A stretch of 64,000 nt of DNA. It comes from Xenophilus sp003671765. Lineage in GTDB: Bacteria; Pseudomonadota; Gammaproteobacteria; Burkholderiales; Burkholderiaceae_C. Where the stretch lies: the NCBI GenBank assembly GCA_051414805.1, contig CP166702.1, forward strand, positions 5,456,001 to 5,520,000, in the 5' to 3' direction. Below the pieces are notes generated by a model that saw only the letters and a program-made list of their open reading frames with translations, was not told the DNA's origin and ran no database searches. Below are positions 9,126-17,586 of this stretch, piece after piece (the stretch's first letter is position 1; each line of letters opens with the position of its first letter). The position numbers were made by a program, and so were the translations under genes.

Positions 9126-9199
9126 CTTGCCGTCTGGCCTGAACCGCACGCGACGCCAGCGGCCACCACGCACGATTTCTGCACGGAGGCACTTCCCGC

Positions 9200-10252
9200 A
9201 TGACTGCCATCGACGGCGCACTTGCGTCCCCCTACACACCCGACACGGCGAGCGCGGCGCTCGTCTCCTCCCAAGCCGCCAGTGCTGCGCGCCCACACCG
9301 CATGTGGCGCACGGGCCTTGCCTCGGCCGCTGCCTGGGCGGGCCTGGGCGCGCTCACGCTCGCCTGGCCCAACCGCGAGGTGGGCTTCTCGGACTGGAAC
9401 TTCACCACCGAGTTCGGCGTGCTCGCTTTCGGCATCGCGGCAGCGGTGCTGGCCTGGGCGCTGGCCGGCCCGCGCAGCGGGCGCCTCGCGCAGGCCCTGC
9501 ACCGCGCGGGCCAATGGCTGGTGGCCGCGCCGCTGCTGCTCGCGCTGTGGGAGCTGCTCACGGCCAAGCTGGGTGCGCTGCCGCCGCCCTTCTTCGCGCC
9601 GCCGCAGAGCCTGATCGACGTGGCCTACGAGGACTGGGCACGCCTGGGCCTGTCGACGGCGCATTCGGTGCGCCTGCTGGCGCACGGCTTCGTGCTGGGC
9701 GCGCTGGTGGGCTTCGCCACCGGGGTGTGGATCGGCTGGTCGCGCATCGCCGGCTACTGGGTGCACCCGCTGCTGCGCTTCCTCGGGCCGGTGCCGGCCT
9801 CGGCGCTGTTGCCGCTGGCCTTCTTCTTCGCGCCGTCGAGCTACGCGGCGGCGGTGTTCCTGATCGGCCTGGCGACCTTCTTCCCGGTGGCGGTGCTGTC
9901 GTGGTCGGGCGTGGCCTCGGTGCACAAGAGCTACTACGACGTGGCGCGCACGCTGGGCGCGAGCGAATGGTTCCTGGTGTGGCGCGTCGCCGTCCCGGCC
10001 GCCCTGCCGCAGGTCTTCGTCGGCCTCTTCATGGGCCTGGGCGCCTCGTTCTCCGTGCTGGTGACGGCCGAGATGATGGGCGTGAAGGCCGGCCTCGGCT
10101 GGTACCTGCAATGGGCCCAGGGCTGGGCCGCCTACGCCAACATGTACGCCGCGCTGCTGGTGATGGCGGTGCTGTGCTCGGGCCTGATCACGCTGCTCTT
10201 CACGGTGCGCGACCGCGTGCTGTCGTGGCAGAAGGGGACGGTGAAATGGTGA
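9200..10252 (+). CDS. ABC transporter permease (SsuC/TauC type)
   Basis: A 350-residue inner-membrane permease. The N-terminal ~130 residues hold extra hydrophobic segments. The family core starts near residue 110 and includes the EAA loop (ARTLGASEWFLVWRVAVPAA), the contact with the ATPase. The N-terminal extension is longer than in the ~265-residue SsuC. The stop codon overlaps the start of the ATPase gene. It serves uptake of the compound bound by the protein encoded at 8006, and perhaps by the two other binding proteins of the locus. Confidence 0.9.
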   Translation: MTAIDGALASPYTPDTASAALVSSQAASAARPHRMWRTGLASAAAWAGLGALTLAWPNREVGFSDWNFTTEFGVLAFGIAAAVLAWALAGPRSGRLAQALHRAGQWLVAAPLLLALWELLTAKLGALPPPFFAPPQSLIDVAYEDWARLGLSTAHSVRLLAHGFVLGALVGFATGVWIGWSRIAGYWVHPLLRFLGPVPASALLPLAFFFAPSSYAAAVFLIGLATFFPVAVLSWSGVASVHKSYYDVARTLGASEWFLVWRVAVPAALPQVFVGLFMGLGASFSVLVTAEMMGVKAGLGWYLQWAQGWAAYANMYAALLVMAVLCSGLITLLFTVRDRVLSWQKGTVKW

Positions 10253-11043
10253 ACGCGGCCCTGCAAGCCGCGCCGGCCGCCGCCGCGGGCGGCGCACGCA
10301 TCGGCATCCAGGGCGTGAGCCACTGGTTCGGCAGCGCGTCCGCGCCGCTGCAGGTGCTCGACGACATCGACCTGGAGGTCGCGCCCGGCGAGTTCGTCGC
10401 ATTGCTCGGGCCCAGCGGCTGCGGCAAGTCGACGCTGCTGCGCCTGGTCGCGGGGCTGGAGCCGGCGACCGCCGGGCGCCTCACCCAGGACGGAGCACCG
10501 ATCACGCACCCCGACCCCTCGCGCATCGTCGTCTTCCAGGACCCGACCCTCTACCCCTGGCGCAGCGTGCGCGACAACGTGGCGCTCGGGCTCCAGGCGC
10601 GCGGCGTGCTGAAGACCCAGGGGCACCGCGTCGACGAGGCACTGCAGCGCGTGGGCCTTTCGGACTTTGCCAAGGCCTTCCCGCACCAGCTCTCGGGCGG
10701 CATGGCACAGCGCGTGGCGCTGGCCCGTGCGCTGGTCAACGACCCGCGCCTCTTGGTGCTCGACGAGCCGCTGGGCAAGCTCGATTCGCTCACCCGCATC
10801 GCGATGCAGAGCGAGCTGGTCGCCCTGTGGCAGCGCAGCGGCTTCTCGACCCTGCTGGTCACGCACGACGTGGAAGAGGCGCTGTTCCTCGCCAACCGCG
10901 TGATCGTGCTCAGCGACCGCCCGGCCCGCGTGGTGGCCGAGCTCACGGTCGACCTGCCCTACCCGCGGCACCGTGGCCACCCGCGCCTGGCCGAGCTGCG
11001 CCACGAAGCGCTGCGCCACCTCGGGCTGGATGCGAGCTGGTGA
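10246..11043 (+). CDS. ABC transporter ATP-binding protein (SsuB/TauB type)
   Basis: A 265-residue ATPase with Walker A GPSGCGKST, Q-loop VVFQDPTLYPW, signature LSGGMAQRVALARAL, Walker B LLVLDEPL and switch THDVEEA. All catalytic motifs are intact. It overlaps the permease gene by seven bases and is followed three bases later by the cytochrome gene. Its GVLKTQGHRVDEALQRVGL helical region is ordinary for nitrate/sulfonate/taurine importers. Confidence 0.92.
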   Translation: MVNAALQAAPAAAAGGARIGIQGVSHWFGSASAPLQVLDDIDLEVAPGEFVALLGPSGCGKSTLLRLVAGLEPATAGRLTQDGAPITHPDPSRIVVFQDPTLYPWRSVRDNVALGLQARGVLKTQGHRVDEALQRVGLSDFAKAFPHQLSGGMAQRVALARALVNDPRLLVLDEPLGKLDSLTRIAMQSELVALWQRSGFSTLLVTHDVEEALFLANRVIVLSDRPARVVAELTVDLPYPRHRGHPRLAELRHEALRHLGLDASW

Positions 11044-11046
11044 ACG

Positions 11047-12204
11047 GTGGAGGCCGCGATCGAGGCGCAATGGCTGCAGGCGCTGATCGCCGGCCTGCAG
11101 TCGGCGCAGCTCGCCCTGCTGCGGGCGCTGCACGCGCTGGGCCTCGTCGGCGACGTTCACGGGCAGCCGGCCTGGCCCTGGGCCTGGCGGCTGTCGGGCG
11201 ACAACCTGCTGATCGAACTGGGGCAGGCGCTGCGCCTGGCCGCGGCGCTGGCCTTCGTCGCTGTCGCGCTGCTGGCACTGGCCGTGGCCTGGGCATGGCG
11301 GCGCGGGCGCTGGTACCTGCTGGCCATGCTGCCGCTGGCGGCGATCGCCGTGCCCTGGCCCGACGCGTCGGCCCTGCGCGTGCCCGCGACGCCGGCCAGC
11401 TTCCACCTGCCGCCCGGCCCGCCCACCGCCGCCGGCGTGGTGCGCGGGCAGGCGCTCTATGCGCAGCACTGCGTGCAGTGCCACGGCACGGACGGCCGTG
11501 GGCAGGGCCCGCAGGCCGCGTCGCTCGCCGTCTTGCCGCCGAACCTGGCCGGGCCGCTGCTGTGGCGCCGCGCCGACGGCGACCTGCTGTGGCACCTGCA
11601 GCACGGCCTTCGCGACGCGCAGGGCCGGCCCACCATGCCCGCCTTTGGCGATCGGCTGAGCGATGCCGACGCCTGGGCGCTGATCGACGCCATGAAGGCC
11701 CAGGCCGCGGGCGAGATGCTGCGCGCCACCGGCCAGTGGGGCCGCCCGGTGCGGCTGGCCGATGCGCCGGTGCAGTGCGCCGACGGCCGCACGCGGCTGC
11801 TGTCGAGCTGGCGCGGCCAGCGGCTGCGGCTGGTCGCAGCGGACAAGGGCATGCAGCTCCCGTCCGAGGACCCGCGCCTGGTCACGGTGCGGGTGCGTCC
11901 CGGCGACGGCCCGGTGACCGAGGGCTGCGAAGCCCGCAGCCCCGAGGCCTGGCAGGCGCTGGCGCTGGTGGCCGGGACCGATTCGCCGGCCGGCCTGCAG
12001 TTCATCGTGGACCGCGACGGCTACCTGCGCGCGCGCAGCAGCCCCACGCGCAGCGAGTGGTCCGACGACGACCTGCTGTGCCGCAGCGACGCGCCGCCGA
12101 CCTCCGCCGCGGCGTCAGCCGCACCGGCCGACGGCCTGGGTGCGCTCATCGCCCGCATGGATGCGCAACCGGTGCGCTTCGTCAAGGGCGGCTTCATCCA
12201 CTGA
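11047..12204 (+). CDS. Membrane-anchored cytochrome c family protein
   Basis: A 385-residue protein with a GTG start three bases after the ATPase stop. Two hydrophobic segments (about residues 55-85 and 93-108) precede a periplasmic domain with one haem-c site, CVQCH (C142, C145, H146). After the haem domain, residues ~215-330 form a second region with an ADAPVQCADGRTRLLSSW opening. It resembles an electron-acceptor or SCO/thioredoxin-like module, but I cannot name it. A c-type cytochrome inside a sulfonate-type ABC operon is unusual. It may take electrons from oxidation of released sulfite or thiols in the periplasm (inference). Confidence 0.8.
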   Translation: MEAAIEAQWLQALIAGLQSAQLALLRALHALGLVGDVHGQPAWPWAWRLSGDNLLIELGQALRLAAALAFVAVALLALAVAWAWRRGRWYLLAMLPLAAIAVPWPDASALRVPATPASFHLPPGPPTAAGVVRGQALYAQHCVQCHGTDGRGQGPQAASLAVLPPNLAGPLLWRRADGDLLWHLQHGLRDAQGRPTMPAFGDRLSDADAWALIDAMKAQAAGEMLRATGQWGRPVRLADAPVQCADGRTRLLSSWRGQRLRLVAADKGMQLPSEDPRLVTVRVRPGDGPVTEGCEARSPEAWQALALVAGTDSPAGLQFIVDRDGYLRARSSPTRSEWSDDDLLCRSDAPPTSAAASAAPADGLGALIARMDAQPVRFVKGGFIH

Positions 12205-12247
12205 CCTTCGTCCTTTCTCTTCTTCCCGCACGACTCCAGGAGCTCCC

Positions 12248-13222
12248 ATGTCGACTCGTCACCTTTCTTCCCTCAGCCGCCGCCGCCTGATCGCGGGCGC
12301 GGGCCTCGGCGCCGCCGGCCTGGCGTTGCCGGCCATCGGCCTGCACGCGCAGGGCCGCCCGGTGCTCAAGGCCGGCGACCAGAAGGGCGGCCTGCGCGCG
12401 CTGCTCGAGGCCGCCGATGCGCTGCAGGGCCTGAGCTACGACATCCAGTGGTCGGAATTCCCGGCTGCCGCGCCGCTGGCCGAGGCGCTCAACGCCAACG
12501 CGGTGGACAGCGGCCCCATCGGCGATGCGCCGCTGATCTTCGCGCTCGCCGCAGGCACCAAGGTCAAGGCCATCGGCGCCAACCGCAGCGACGCCTACGG
12601 CACCGCGGTGCTGGTGCGGCCCGACTCGCCGCTCAAGTCCGCGGCCGACCTCAAGGGCCGCAGCGTGGCGACCAACCGCGGCTCGATCGGCCACTTCGTC
12701 ACGCTCAAGGCGATCACCGCCGCCGGCCTGAAGCCCGAGGACGTGAACCTGCGCTTCCTCGCGCCGGCCGATGCGAAGCTGGCGCTCACGCAGGGCTCGG
12801 TCGACGCCTGGGCGACCTGGGAACCCTACACCGCGCTGGCCGAGACCAGTGGCCATGCACGCGTGCTGGCCAGCGGCCGCGGCCTGCTGCCCGGCCTGAG
12901 CTACCTGGCCGCGACCGATGCCGCCATCGCCGCCAAGCGGCCGGTGCTGCAGGACTTCCTGCAGCGCGTGGTGCGCGCGCAGGCCTGGTCGTACCGCAAC
13001 GTGGACGCTTTTTCGGCCACGCTGGCGCGCATCATCGGCATCCCGCCCGAGGCGGCGAAGCTGCAGTTCGAGCGCCGCCAGCAGAAGTGGGTGCCGATCG
13101 ACGCGGCCGTGATCGCCGACCAGCAGCGCACGGCGGACTTCTACCGCGAGGTGGGCCTGATCCGGCAGCCGCTGCAGGTGGCCGCCACCTTCGATACCGC
13201 ATTCACCGCCACCGCGGGCTGA
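12248..13222 (+). CDS. SsuA-like ABC substrate-binding protein, second copy
   Basis: A 324-residue periplasmic protein with a Tat-like leader (SRRRLIAGAGLGAAGLALPA). It has the same length and motif order as the protein at 3620-4594: AGDQKGGLRALLEAAD, GDAPLIFALAAG, SVATNRGSIGHFV and WATWEPYTALAE. The two are therefore paralogues held at the two outer flanks of the locus. It ends the rightward transport operon and probably widens the range of ligands for the shared permease. Confidence 0.88.
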   Translation: MSTRHLSSLSRRRLIAGAGLGAAGLALPAIGLHAQGRPVLKAGDQKGGLRALLEAADALQGLSYDIQWSEFPAAAPLAEALNANAVDSGPIGDAPLIFALAAGTKVKAIGANRSDAYGTAVLVRPDSPLKSAADLKGRSVATNRGSIGHFVTLKAITAAGLKPEDVNLRFLAPADAKLALTQGSVDAWATWEPYTALAETSGHARVLASGRGLLPGLSYLAATDAAIAAKRPVLQDFLQRVVRAQAWSYRNVDAFSATLARIIGIPPEAAKLQFERRQQKWVPIDAAVIADQQRTADFYREVGLIRQPLQVAATFDTAFTATAG

Positions 13223-13287
13223 TCCGGGCGCCACGCACGCGGCAGCGGTGCTAGTCTCCATGCAACCTTTTGTTGCAAGGAGCGGCC

Positions 13288-14481
13288 TTGAAGTATTTCG
13301 GCAGGAAGCGCGAGAGCTACAGCCGTTTCCGGCGCCATCGCAGCCGGCGCAGCCGCCGGCGCGCGTGGATCCGTGGCGCGGCGTTCGCGGTGCTGGTGCT
13401 CGCGATCGGCGCCATCGCCTGGTACTTCGCCGAGTCACCGCCCGAAAGCGCGCCACGCCTCGCGCAGGCCGATGCGCCCAGGCCCGCGGCGAAGCCCACG
13501 CCGGTGCCGGGCGAGCGCACCGCCGCCCTGCCGCCGCTGAACCTGCCCGCCGACGAGGCGCCGCACGGCTCGGCGATGGAGTGGTGGTACTACAACGGCA
13601 TCCTCGAAGCCGACGGCGGGCCGCGCTATGCCTTCCATGTGGCGGTCTTCGTCGCCAGCAGCCTGGTGCGGCACACGGTGATGCACGTGGCGCTGACCGA
13701 CCTGCGCACCGGCAAGCGCTACGACGGCCAGTACAAGACGGCCGGCGTCGCCAGCACTGCCGTGCGCGACGGCTTCGATTTCCGCCAGGGCAACTGGCGC
13801 TTCGCCAGCCTGGGCGGCACGCACGTGCTGCAGGCCGGCCTGGACGGCGGCGCGGCCTTCGCGCTGGACCTCGCCGACGCGCCGCCCCTGGTGGCGCACC
13901 GCGCGGCCGAGTCGGCCACGCCGGGGCTGCTGGACTTCGGCAGCAGCGGCATCAGCTACTACTACTCGCGCCCGCGCCTGCCGGCCACCGGCACCGTGGC
14001 CATCGGCGGGCAGAGCACACAGGTGCGCGGCACCGTCTGGTTCGACCACCAGTGGGGCGAGTTCGACGTGCTGGAGCTGGGCTGGAACTGGTTCGCGCTG
14101 CACCTCTCGGACGGCTCCGACCTCATGATCTACGAGCTGTTCGACCGCGTGGGCCGCCCGGTGATGACCGCCGGCACGCACACGCAAGCCGACGGCACGT
14201 CGACGCCGCTCACGCGCGAGTCCGTGCAGCTGCAGCCCGTGCGGCAATGGACCAGCCCGGCCACGGGCATCAAGTACCCGGTGGCCTGGCGGGTGCAGGT
14301 GCCGGCCGGCACGCTGGACGTCGAGCCCTTCGTGCCCAACGCCGAGTTCGACGCCGGCACCACCAGCGCCAACGTGTACTGGGAAGGCGCCGTGAAGGCC
14401 AGCGGCGCGCTCACGGGCCAGGGCTTCCTCGAACTGAGCGGCTACGAGCGGCTCAAGGGCCTGCCGGCGCGCACGCCCTGA
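13288..14481 (+). CDS. Lipocalin-like / AttH-CrtC domain membrane-anchored protein
   Basis: A 397-residue protein with a TTG start, chosen because AAGGAG lies five bases upstream (13277-13282). A very basic N-terminus precedes one transmembrane segment (AAFAVLVLAIGAIAWYF, ~35-52). The rest is an AttH/carotenoid-1,2-hydratase-like lipocalin pair. It includes SAMEWWYYNGIL near 97 and WFDHQWGEF near 255, the hallmark motifs of that family. The name 'hydratase' is historical. Most such bacterial proteins have no proven reaction and are often found with ABC exporters of the LolCDE type. None is next to it here. Confidence 0.8.
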   Translation: MKYFGRKRESYSRFRRHRSRRSRRRAWIRGAAFAVLVLAIGAIAWYFAESPPESAPRLAQADAPRPAAKPTPVPGERTAALPPLNLPADEAPHGSAMEWWYYNGILEADGGPRYAFHVAVFVASSLVRHTVMHVALTDLRTGKRYDGQYKTAGVASTAVRDGFDFRQGNWRFASLGGTHVLQAGLDGGAAFALDLADAPPLVAHRAAESATPGLLDFGSSGISYYYSRPRLPATGTVAIGGQSTQVRGTVWFDHQWGEFDVLELGWNWFALHLSDGSDLMIYELFDRVGRPVMTAGTHTQADGTSTPLTRESVQLQPVRQWTSPATGIKYPVAWRVQVPAGTLDVEPFVPNAEFDAGTTSANVYWEGAVKASGALTGQGFLELSGYERLKGLPARTP

Positions 14482-14507
14482 GCCGGGCCCAAGGCCCCAA
14501 AGACAGT

Positions 14508-14521
14508 TTGCTCATGAGCAA
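14508..14521. promoter_or_regulatory. Perfect 14-bp palindrome upstream of the CysB-type regulator
   Basis: TTGCTCATGAGCAA reads identically on both strands. It lies in the 134-base gap before the LysR-type gene, about 95 bases from its start codon, a position fit for an operator or regulator site. No protein can be assigned to it from sequence alone. Confidence 0.4.
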
Positions 14522-14615
14522 CGAGCGAAACGGTCGTTCCCGTGCAGGACGCCGCTTCGCACAATGGCGGCCCGGCAGCCGCGCCCTGCGCTGCCGTGTC
14601 GATCGCGTTGCCACC

Positions 14616-15554
14616 ATGAACTTCCAGCAGCTGCGCTCGGTCCGCGAGGCCGTGCGCTGCAACTTCAACCTCACCGACGTCGCCCAGGCGCTGCACACCT
14701 CGCAGCCCGGCGTGAGCCGCCAGATCCGCGAGCTCGAGCAGGAACTGGGCATCGAGCTCTTCGTGCGCGCGGGCAAGCGCCTCACCGGGCTGACCGAGCC
14801 GGGCGGCCACGTGCTGCCCATCATCGAGCGCGTGCTCATGGAAAGCAGCAACCTGCGGCTGGCCGGCGAGGAGTTCGCCGCGCAGCAGACCGGCGTGCTG
14901 TCGATCGCCGCCACGCATTCGCAGGCGCGCTATGCGCTGCCGGTGGCGGTGCAGGAGTTCTGGGAGCGCTTCCCGCAGGTCAAGCTCAACCTGCACCAGG
15001 GCTCGCCGCGGCAGATCGCACAGATGCTGCTCGACGGCGAGGCCGACGTGGGCATCGCCACCGAGGCGCTGGCCGACATCCCGCAGCTCGTCGCCCTGCC
15101 CTGCTATCGGTGGACGCATGCGGTGGTCGTGCCGCCGGGCCATGCGCTGCTGCAGGCGCCGCTCACGCTGCAGGCGCTGGCCGCGCACCCGCTCATCACC
15201 TACGACGCCGGCTTCACCGGCCGCACGCGCATCGACGCGGCCTTCGCCGAGGCCGGGCTGGAGCCGAACATCACCCTCGCCGCGATGGATGCCGACGTCA
15301 TCAAGACCTACGTGCAGCTGGGCATGGGCGTGGGCATCGTCGCCAGCGTGGCCTACGAGGCCGAGCGCGACACCGCCCTGCGCGCCATCGATGCCGGCCA
15401 CCTCTTCGGCATCAACGAGACCAAGCTGGCCGTGAGGCGCGGCGGCTATCTGCGCAAGTACGTCTATGCCTTCATCGAGTCCTTCGCGCCCACGCTGACG
15501 CAGGACGTGATCGAGCAGGCGCTGGCGCAGGCCGACGTCGCGGCCGAACCCTGA
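14616..15554 (+). CDS. CysB/Cbl-type LysR family regulator
   Basis: A 312-residue LysR-family activator. The N-terminal MNFQQLRSVREAVRCNFNL with LHTSQPGVSRQIRELEQELG is the CysB/Cbl form of the winged helix, which differs from ordinary LysR proteins. The effector domain follows from ~90 (VLSIAATHSQARYALP). CysB and Cbl control sulfate-starvation and sulfonate genes and respond to O-acetylserine or adenylylsulfate. Its location directly after the sulfonate-type locus makes it the likely local regulator of the two operons around 5.9 kb. Confidence 0.9.
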   Translation: MNFQQLRSVREAVRCNFNLTDVAQALHTSQPGVSRQIRELEQELGIELFVRAGKRLTGLTEPGGHVLPIIERVLMESSNLRLAGEEFAAQQTGVLSIAATHSQARYALPVAVQEFWERFPQVKLNLHQGSPRQIAQMLLDGEADVGIATEALADIPQLVALPCYRWTHAVVVPPGHALLQAPLTLQALAAHPLITYDAGFTGRTRIDAAFAEAGLEPNITLAAMDADVIKTYVQLGMGVGIVASVAYEAERDTALRAIDAGHLFGINETKLAVRRGGYLRKYVYAFIESFAPTLTQDVIEQALAQADVAAEP

Positions 15555-15577
15555 TGCTCCTGAATTGATAGCTGCCT

Positions 15578-15617
15578 GCGCCCGCTGGACGGGCGCTGCG
15601 GCCGCTTTTGGCTTGAA
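15578..15617 (+). terminator. Hairpin terminator after the CysB-type gene
   Basis: GCGCCCG (15578-15584) pairs with CGGGCGC (15590-15596) around a five-base loop, and TTTT follows shortly after. It belongs to a 'gatagctgc' repeat that recurs downstream of other genes in this window (33654, 61678). Confidence 0.55.
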
Positions 15618-15698
15618 ACCCATCACAGCCGGATCGTGCTGTGCCGATCCAACTTCATCATCATGCGGAGCACCCGCGTTGTCCCGCAAATGAATGCG

Positions 15699-16631
15699 TC
15701 ACCGTGCGGCGGTGGGGGCAGCAGCGCTGAGCGTCCGCGCCGCCGCATCGCCTTCGCGCAAGGCGTCGACGATGAGGCGTGCGCACACCTGAGCGGCCCC
15801 GCCGAGCGCGCGTCCGCGCAGGGTCACGACGCAGATCTTGCGACTCGGGATGCGCGGCCGCAGGGGTACGACCTGGTAAGCGTCGTTCGGTCCGGGTGGC
15901 ACACAGATCGTCGGCAGTACGGTCACGCCCAGACCGGCGGCCACCATGTTGAGCAGCGTCTGGTGGTGCGCCACCTCGATGACGGGGTGGAAGTCGAAAC
16001 CCCTGCTGCGGAAGACGTCCTCGACGGTGGTGCGCACGGCGGTATCTGCGGGCTGGGCCAACTGCGGGTGACGGGCCAGCTCCGCCAGGGTGATGCCGCG
16101 GGCACCGACGGAGATCGCCCTGGGAAGAATCGCCACCAGGGGGTCGGACAGCACCGGATCGAGTGCCAGGTCTTTCTGCGATCCGAACTCCGGTGCGATC
16201 GCGAAGTCCGTCACGCGCTCGCGCAGGTCGTCATGGATGCGGCTGACCGAGCCTTCGTGCAGCTCCAGGGTGATGCCTGGGTGCAGCGCCTTGAATGCCG
16301 CCAGCGCGTGCGGCAGGCGATGGCTGGACACCGACGGCACCGTGCCGATCGACACGTGGCCGGATTTGAGCTGCGAGCGTTCCACCATCTCGCGGCTCAC
16401 GTCGTCGAGTTCGGTCATCACCACCCGGCAGCGAGCCAGCAGGATGCGGCCTTCGGGCGTGAGCGCGACGCGGCGCGTCGTGCGCTCCAGCAGGCGCACA
16501 CCCAAGCCAGCCTCGAGCTTCTGCACATGCGTGCTGACCGCCGCCTGTGAGCGGTGCAGCCGTGCCGCGGCGGCCGAGAAGCTGCCGAGCTCGGCAATGA
16601 CCATGAAGGTCTCCAGTTGCCGCAGGTCCAT
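15699..16631 (-). CDS. LysR family transcriptional regulator
   Basis: A 310-residue LysR regulator. The helix-turn-helix occupies residues ~1-60 (DLRQLETFMVIAELGSFSAA, then SQAAVSTHVQKLE), and the ligand-binding domain starts near 90 with SGHVSIGTVPSV. It is transcribed away from the TauD-type dioxygenase and Bug receptor genes. That is the classical LysR arrangement, so it probably controls them in response to the dioxygenase substrate. The C-terminal ~15 residues are low-complexity Ala-rich. Confidence 0.9.
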   Translation of the reverse strand: MDLRQLETFMVIAELGSFSAAAARLHRSQAAVSTHVQKLEAGLGVRLLERTTRRVALTPEGRILLARCRVVMTELDDVSREMVERSQLKSGHVSIGTVPSVSSHRLPHALAAFKALHPGITLELHEGSVSRIHDDLRERVTDFAIAPEFGSQKDLALDPVLSDPLVAILPRAISVGARGITLAELARHPQLAQPADTAVRTTVEDVFRSRGFDFHPVIEVAHHQTLLNMVAAGLGVTVLPTICVPPGPNDAYQVVPLRPRIPSRKICVVTLRGRALGGAAQVCARLIVDALREGDAAARTLSAAAPTAAR

Positions 16632-16719
16632 TGTTCACTCTGTCGGATAAATGCTTTCGATATTACCGATTATCAAAAGTACCGCCGCGTGCTCGAATGC
16701 GCCGCAGAAGGAGACACCC
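16632..16719. promoter_or_regulatory. Divergent LysR-dioxygenase intergenic region
   Basis: An AT-rich 88-base gap. It contains GATA-N8-TATC (16659-16674), an imperfect dyad of the size LysR proteins bind. A strong AGAAGGAG ribosome site (about 16706-16713) precedes the dioxygenase start. The binding role of the dyad is inference. Confidence 0.45.
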
Positions 16720-17586
16720 ATGCCCATCGAGTTCAGACCGCTGTCCTACGCGCTCGGCGCGGAAGTGCTCGGCGTCGACCTGCGCGAGCCCTGCCCGCCC
16801 GATACGTGGACGGCCATCCACGCCGCCTACCTGCAGCACGGCGTGCTGCTGTTCCGCGGCCAGAAGATCAGCCGCGAACAGCACATCGCCTTCAGTCGCC
16901 TCTTCGGCGAGCTGGACCGGCACGACTCGCTGCCGATGGACCGCGACGCGACGCACCCCGAGCTGCTGATGGTGACCAACGACGCCAAGCCCGACGGCAG
17001 CCCGTCGAACTCGAAGTACACGGGCCAGATGTGGCATTCGGACATGTCGTTCACGCTGGCGCCCGCGCTTGGCTCGCTGCTGCGCGGCGTGGCGGTGCCG
17101 CCGGTGGGCGGCGACACCTTGTTCTCGAACATGTACCTGGCCTACGACGCCCTGTCGGCGAAGATGAAGGCGCTGATCGCCGACCTGCACGGCGTGCACC
17201 ATGCCGAGCGCAAGAACGCCGGCATGTCGGCCCAGTGGGAGGCCGAGAACCGACGCCTGAACCCGCCGGTGGCACAGCCGCTGGTGCGCGTGCATCCCGA
17301 GACCGGACGCAAGGCGCTGTACATCGGCGAGAAGGTCAAGCAGATCGAAGGCATGACCGTCGAGGAGAGCCAGCCGCTGGTCGACTTCCTGGTGCGCCAC
17401 GCCACGCGCCCGCACTTCACCTACCGCCACCAGTGGCGCAACGACGACCTGCTCATCTGGGACAACCGCTGCACGTCGCACCTCGCCATGGGCGACTACG
17501 ACCCGCAGTATCGGCGCCATCTCGAACGCACCACCGTGCTCGGCACACCCTCGGGGCATGTGGCCGAGCTGGAGGTGAGCGCATGA
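16720..17586 (+). CDS. TauD/TfdA-family alpha-ketoglutarate-dependent dioxygenase
   Basis: A 288-residue Fe(II)/2-oxoglutarate dioxygenase. The facial triad is visible as the His and Asp of MWHSDMSF (near 106-109) and the distal His in RCTSHLAMG. The 2-oxoglutarate-binding Arg follows in RRHLERTTV. Members hydroxylate taurine, sulfate esters, 2,4-D or related compounds, releasing sulfite or a phenol. A sulfur substrate fits the neighbourhood, but an aromatic ether acid is equally possible. The stop overlaps the Bug receptor start by four bases. Confidence 0.9.
   Translation: MPIEFRPLSYALGAEVLGVDLREPCPPDTWTAIHAAYLQHGVLLFRGQKISREQHIAFSRLFGELDRHDSLPMDRDATHPELLMVTNDAKPDGSPSNSKYTGQMWHSDMSFTLAPALGSLLRGVAVPPVGGDTLFSNMYLAYDALSAKMKALIADLHGVHHAERKNAGMSAQWEAENRRLNPPVAQPLVRVHPETGRKALYIGEKVKQIEGMTVEESQPLVDFLVRHATRPHFTYRHQWRNDDLLIWDNRCTSHLAMGDYDPQYRRHLERTTVLGTPSGHVAELEVSA

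Noticed and set aside
7034..10402. Very long open frame on the minus strand (over 1,100 codons), and similar long antisense frames elsewhere (for example 420-1301 and 51530-53515)
   Set aside because: They are antisense to well-supported conserved genes, have Arg/Ala/His-rich composition and no family motif. This is expected for high-GC DNA.
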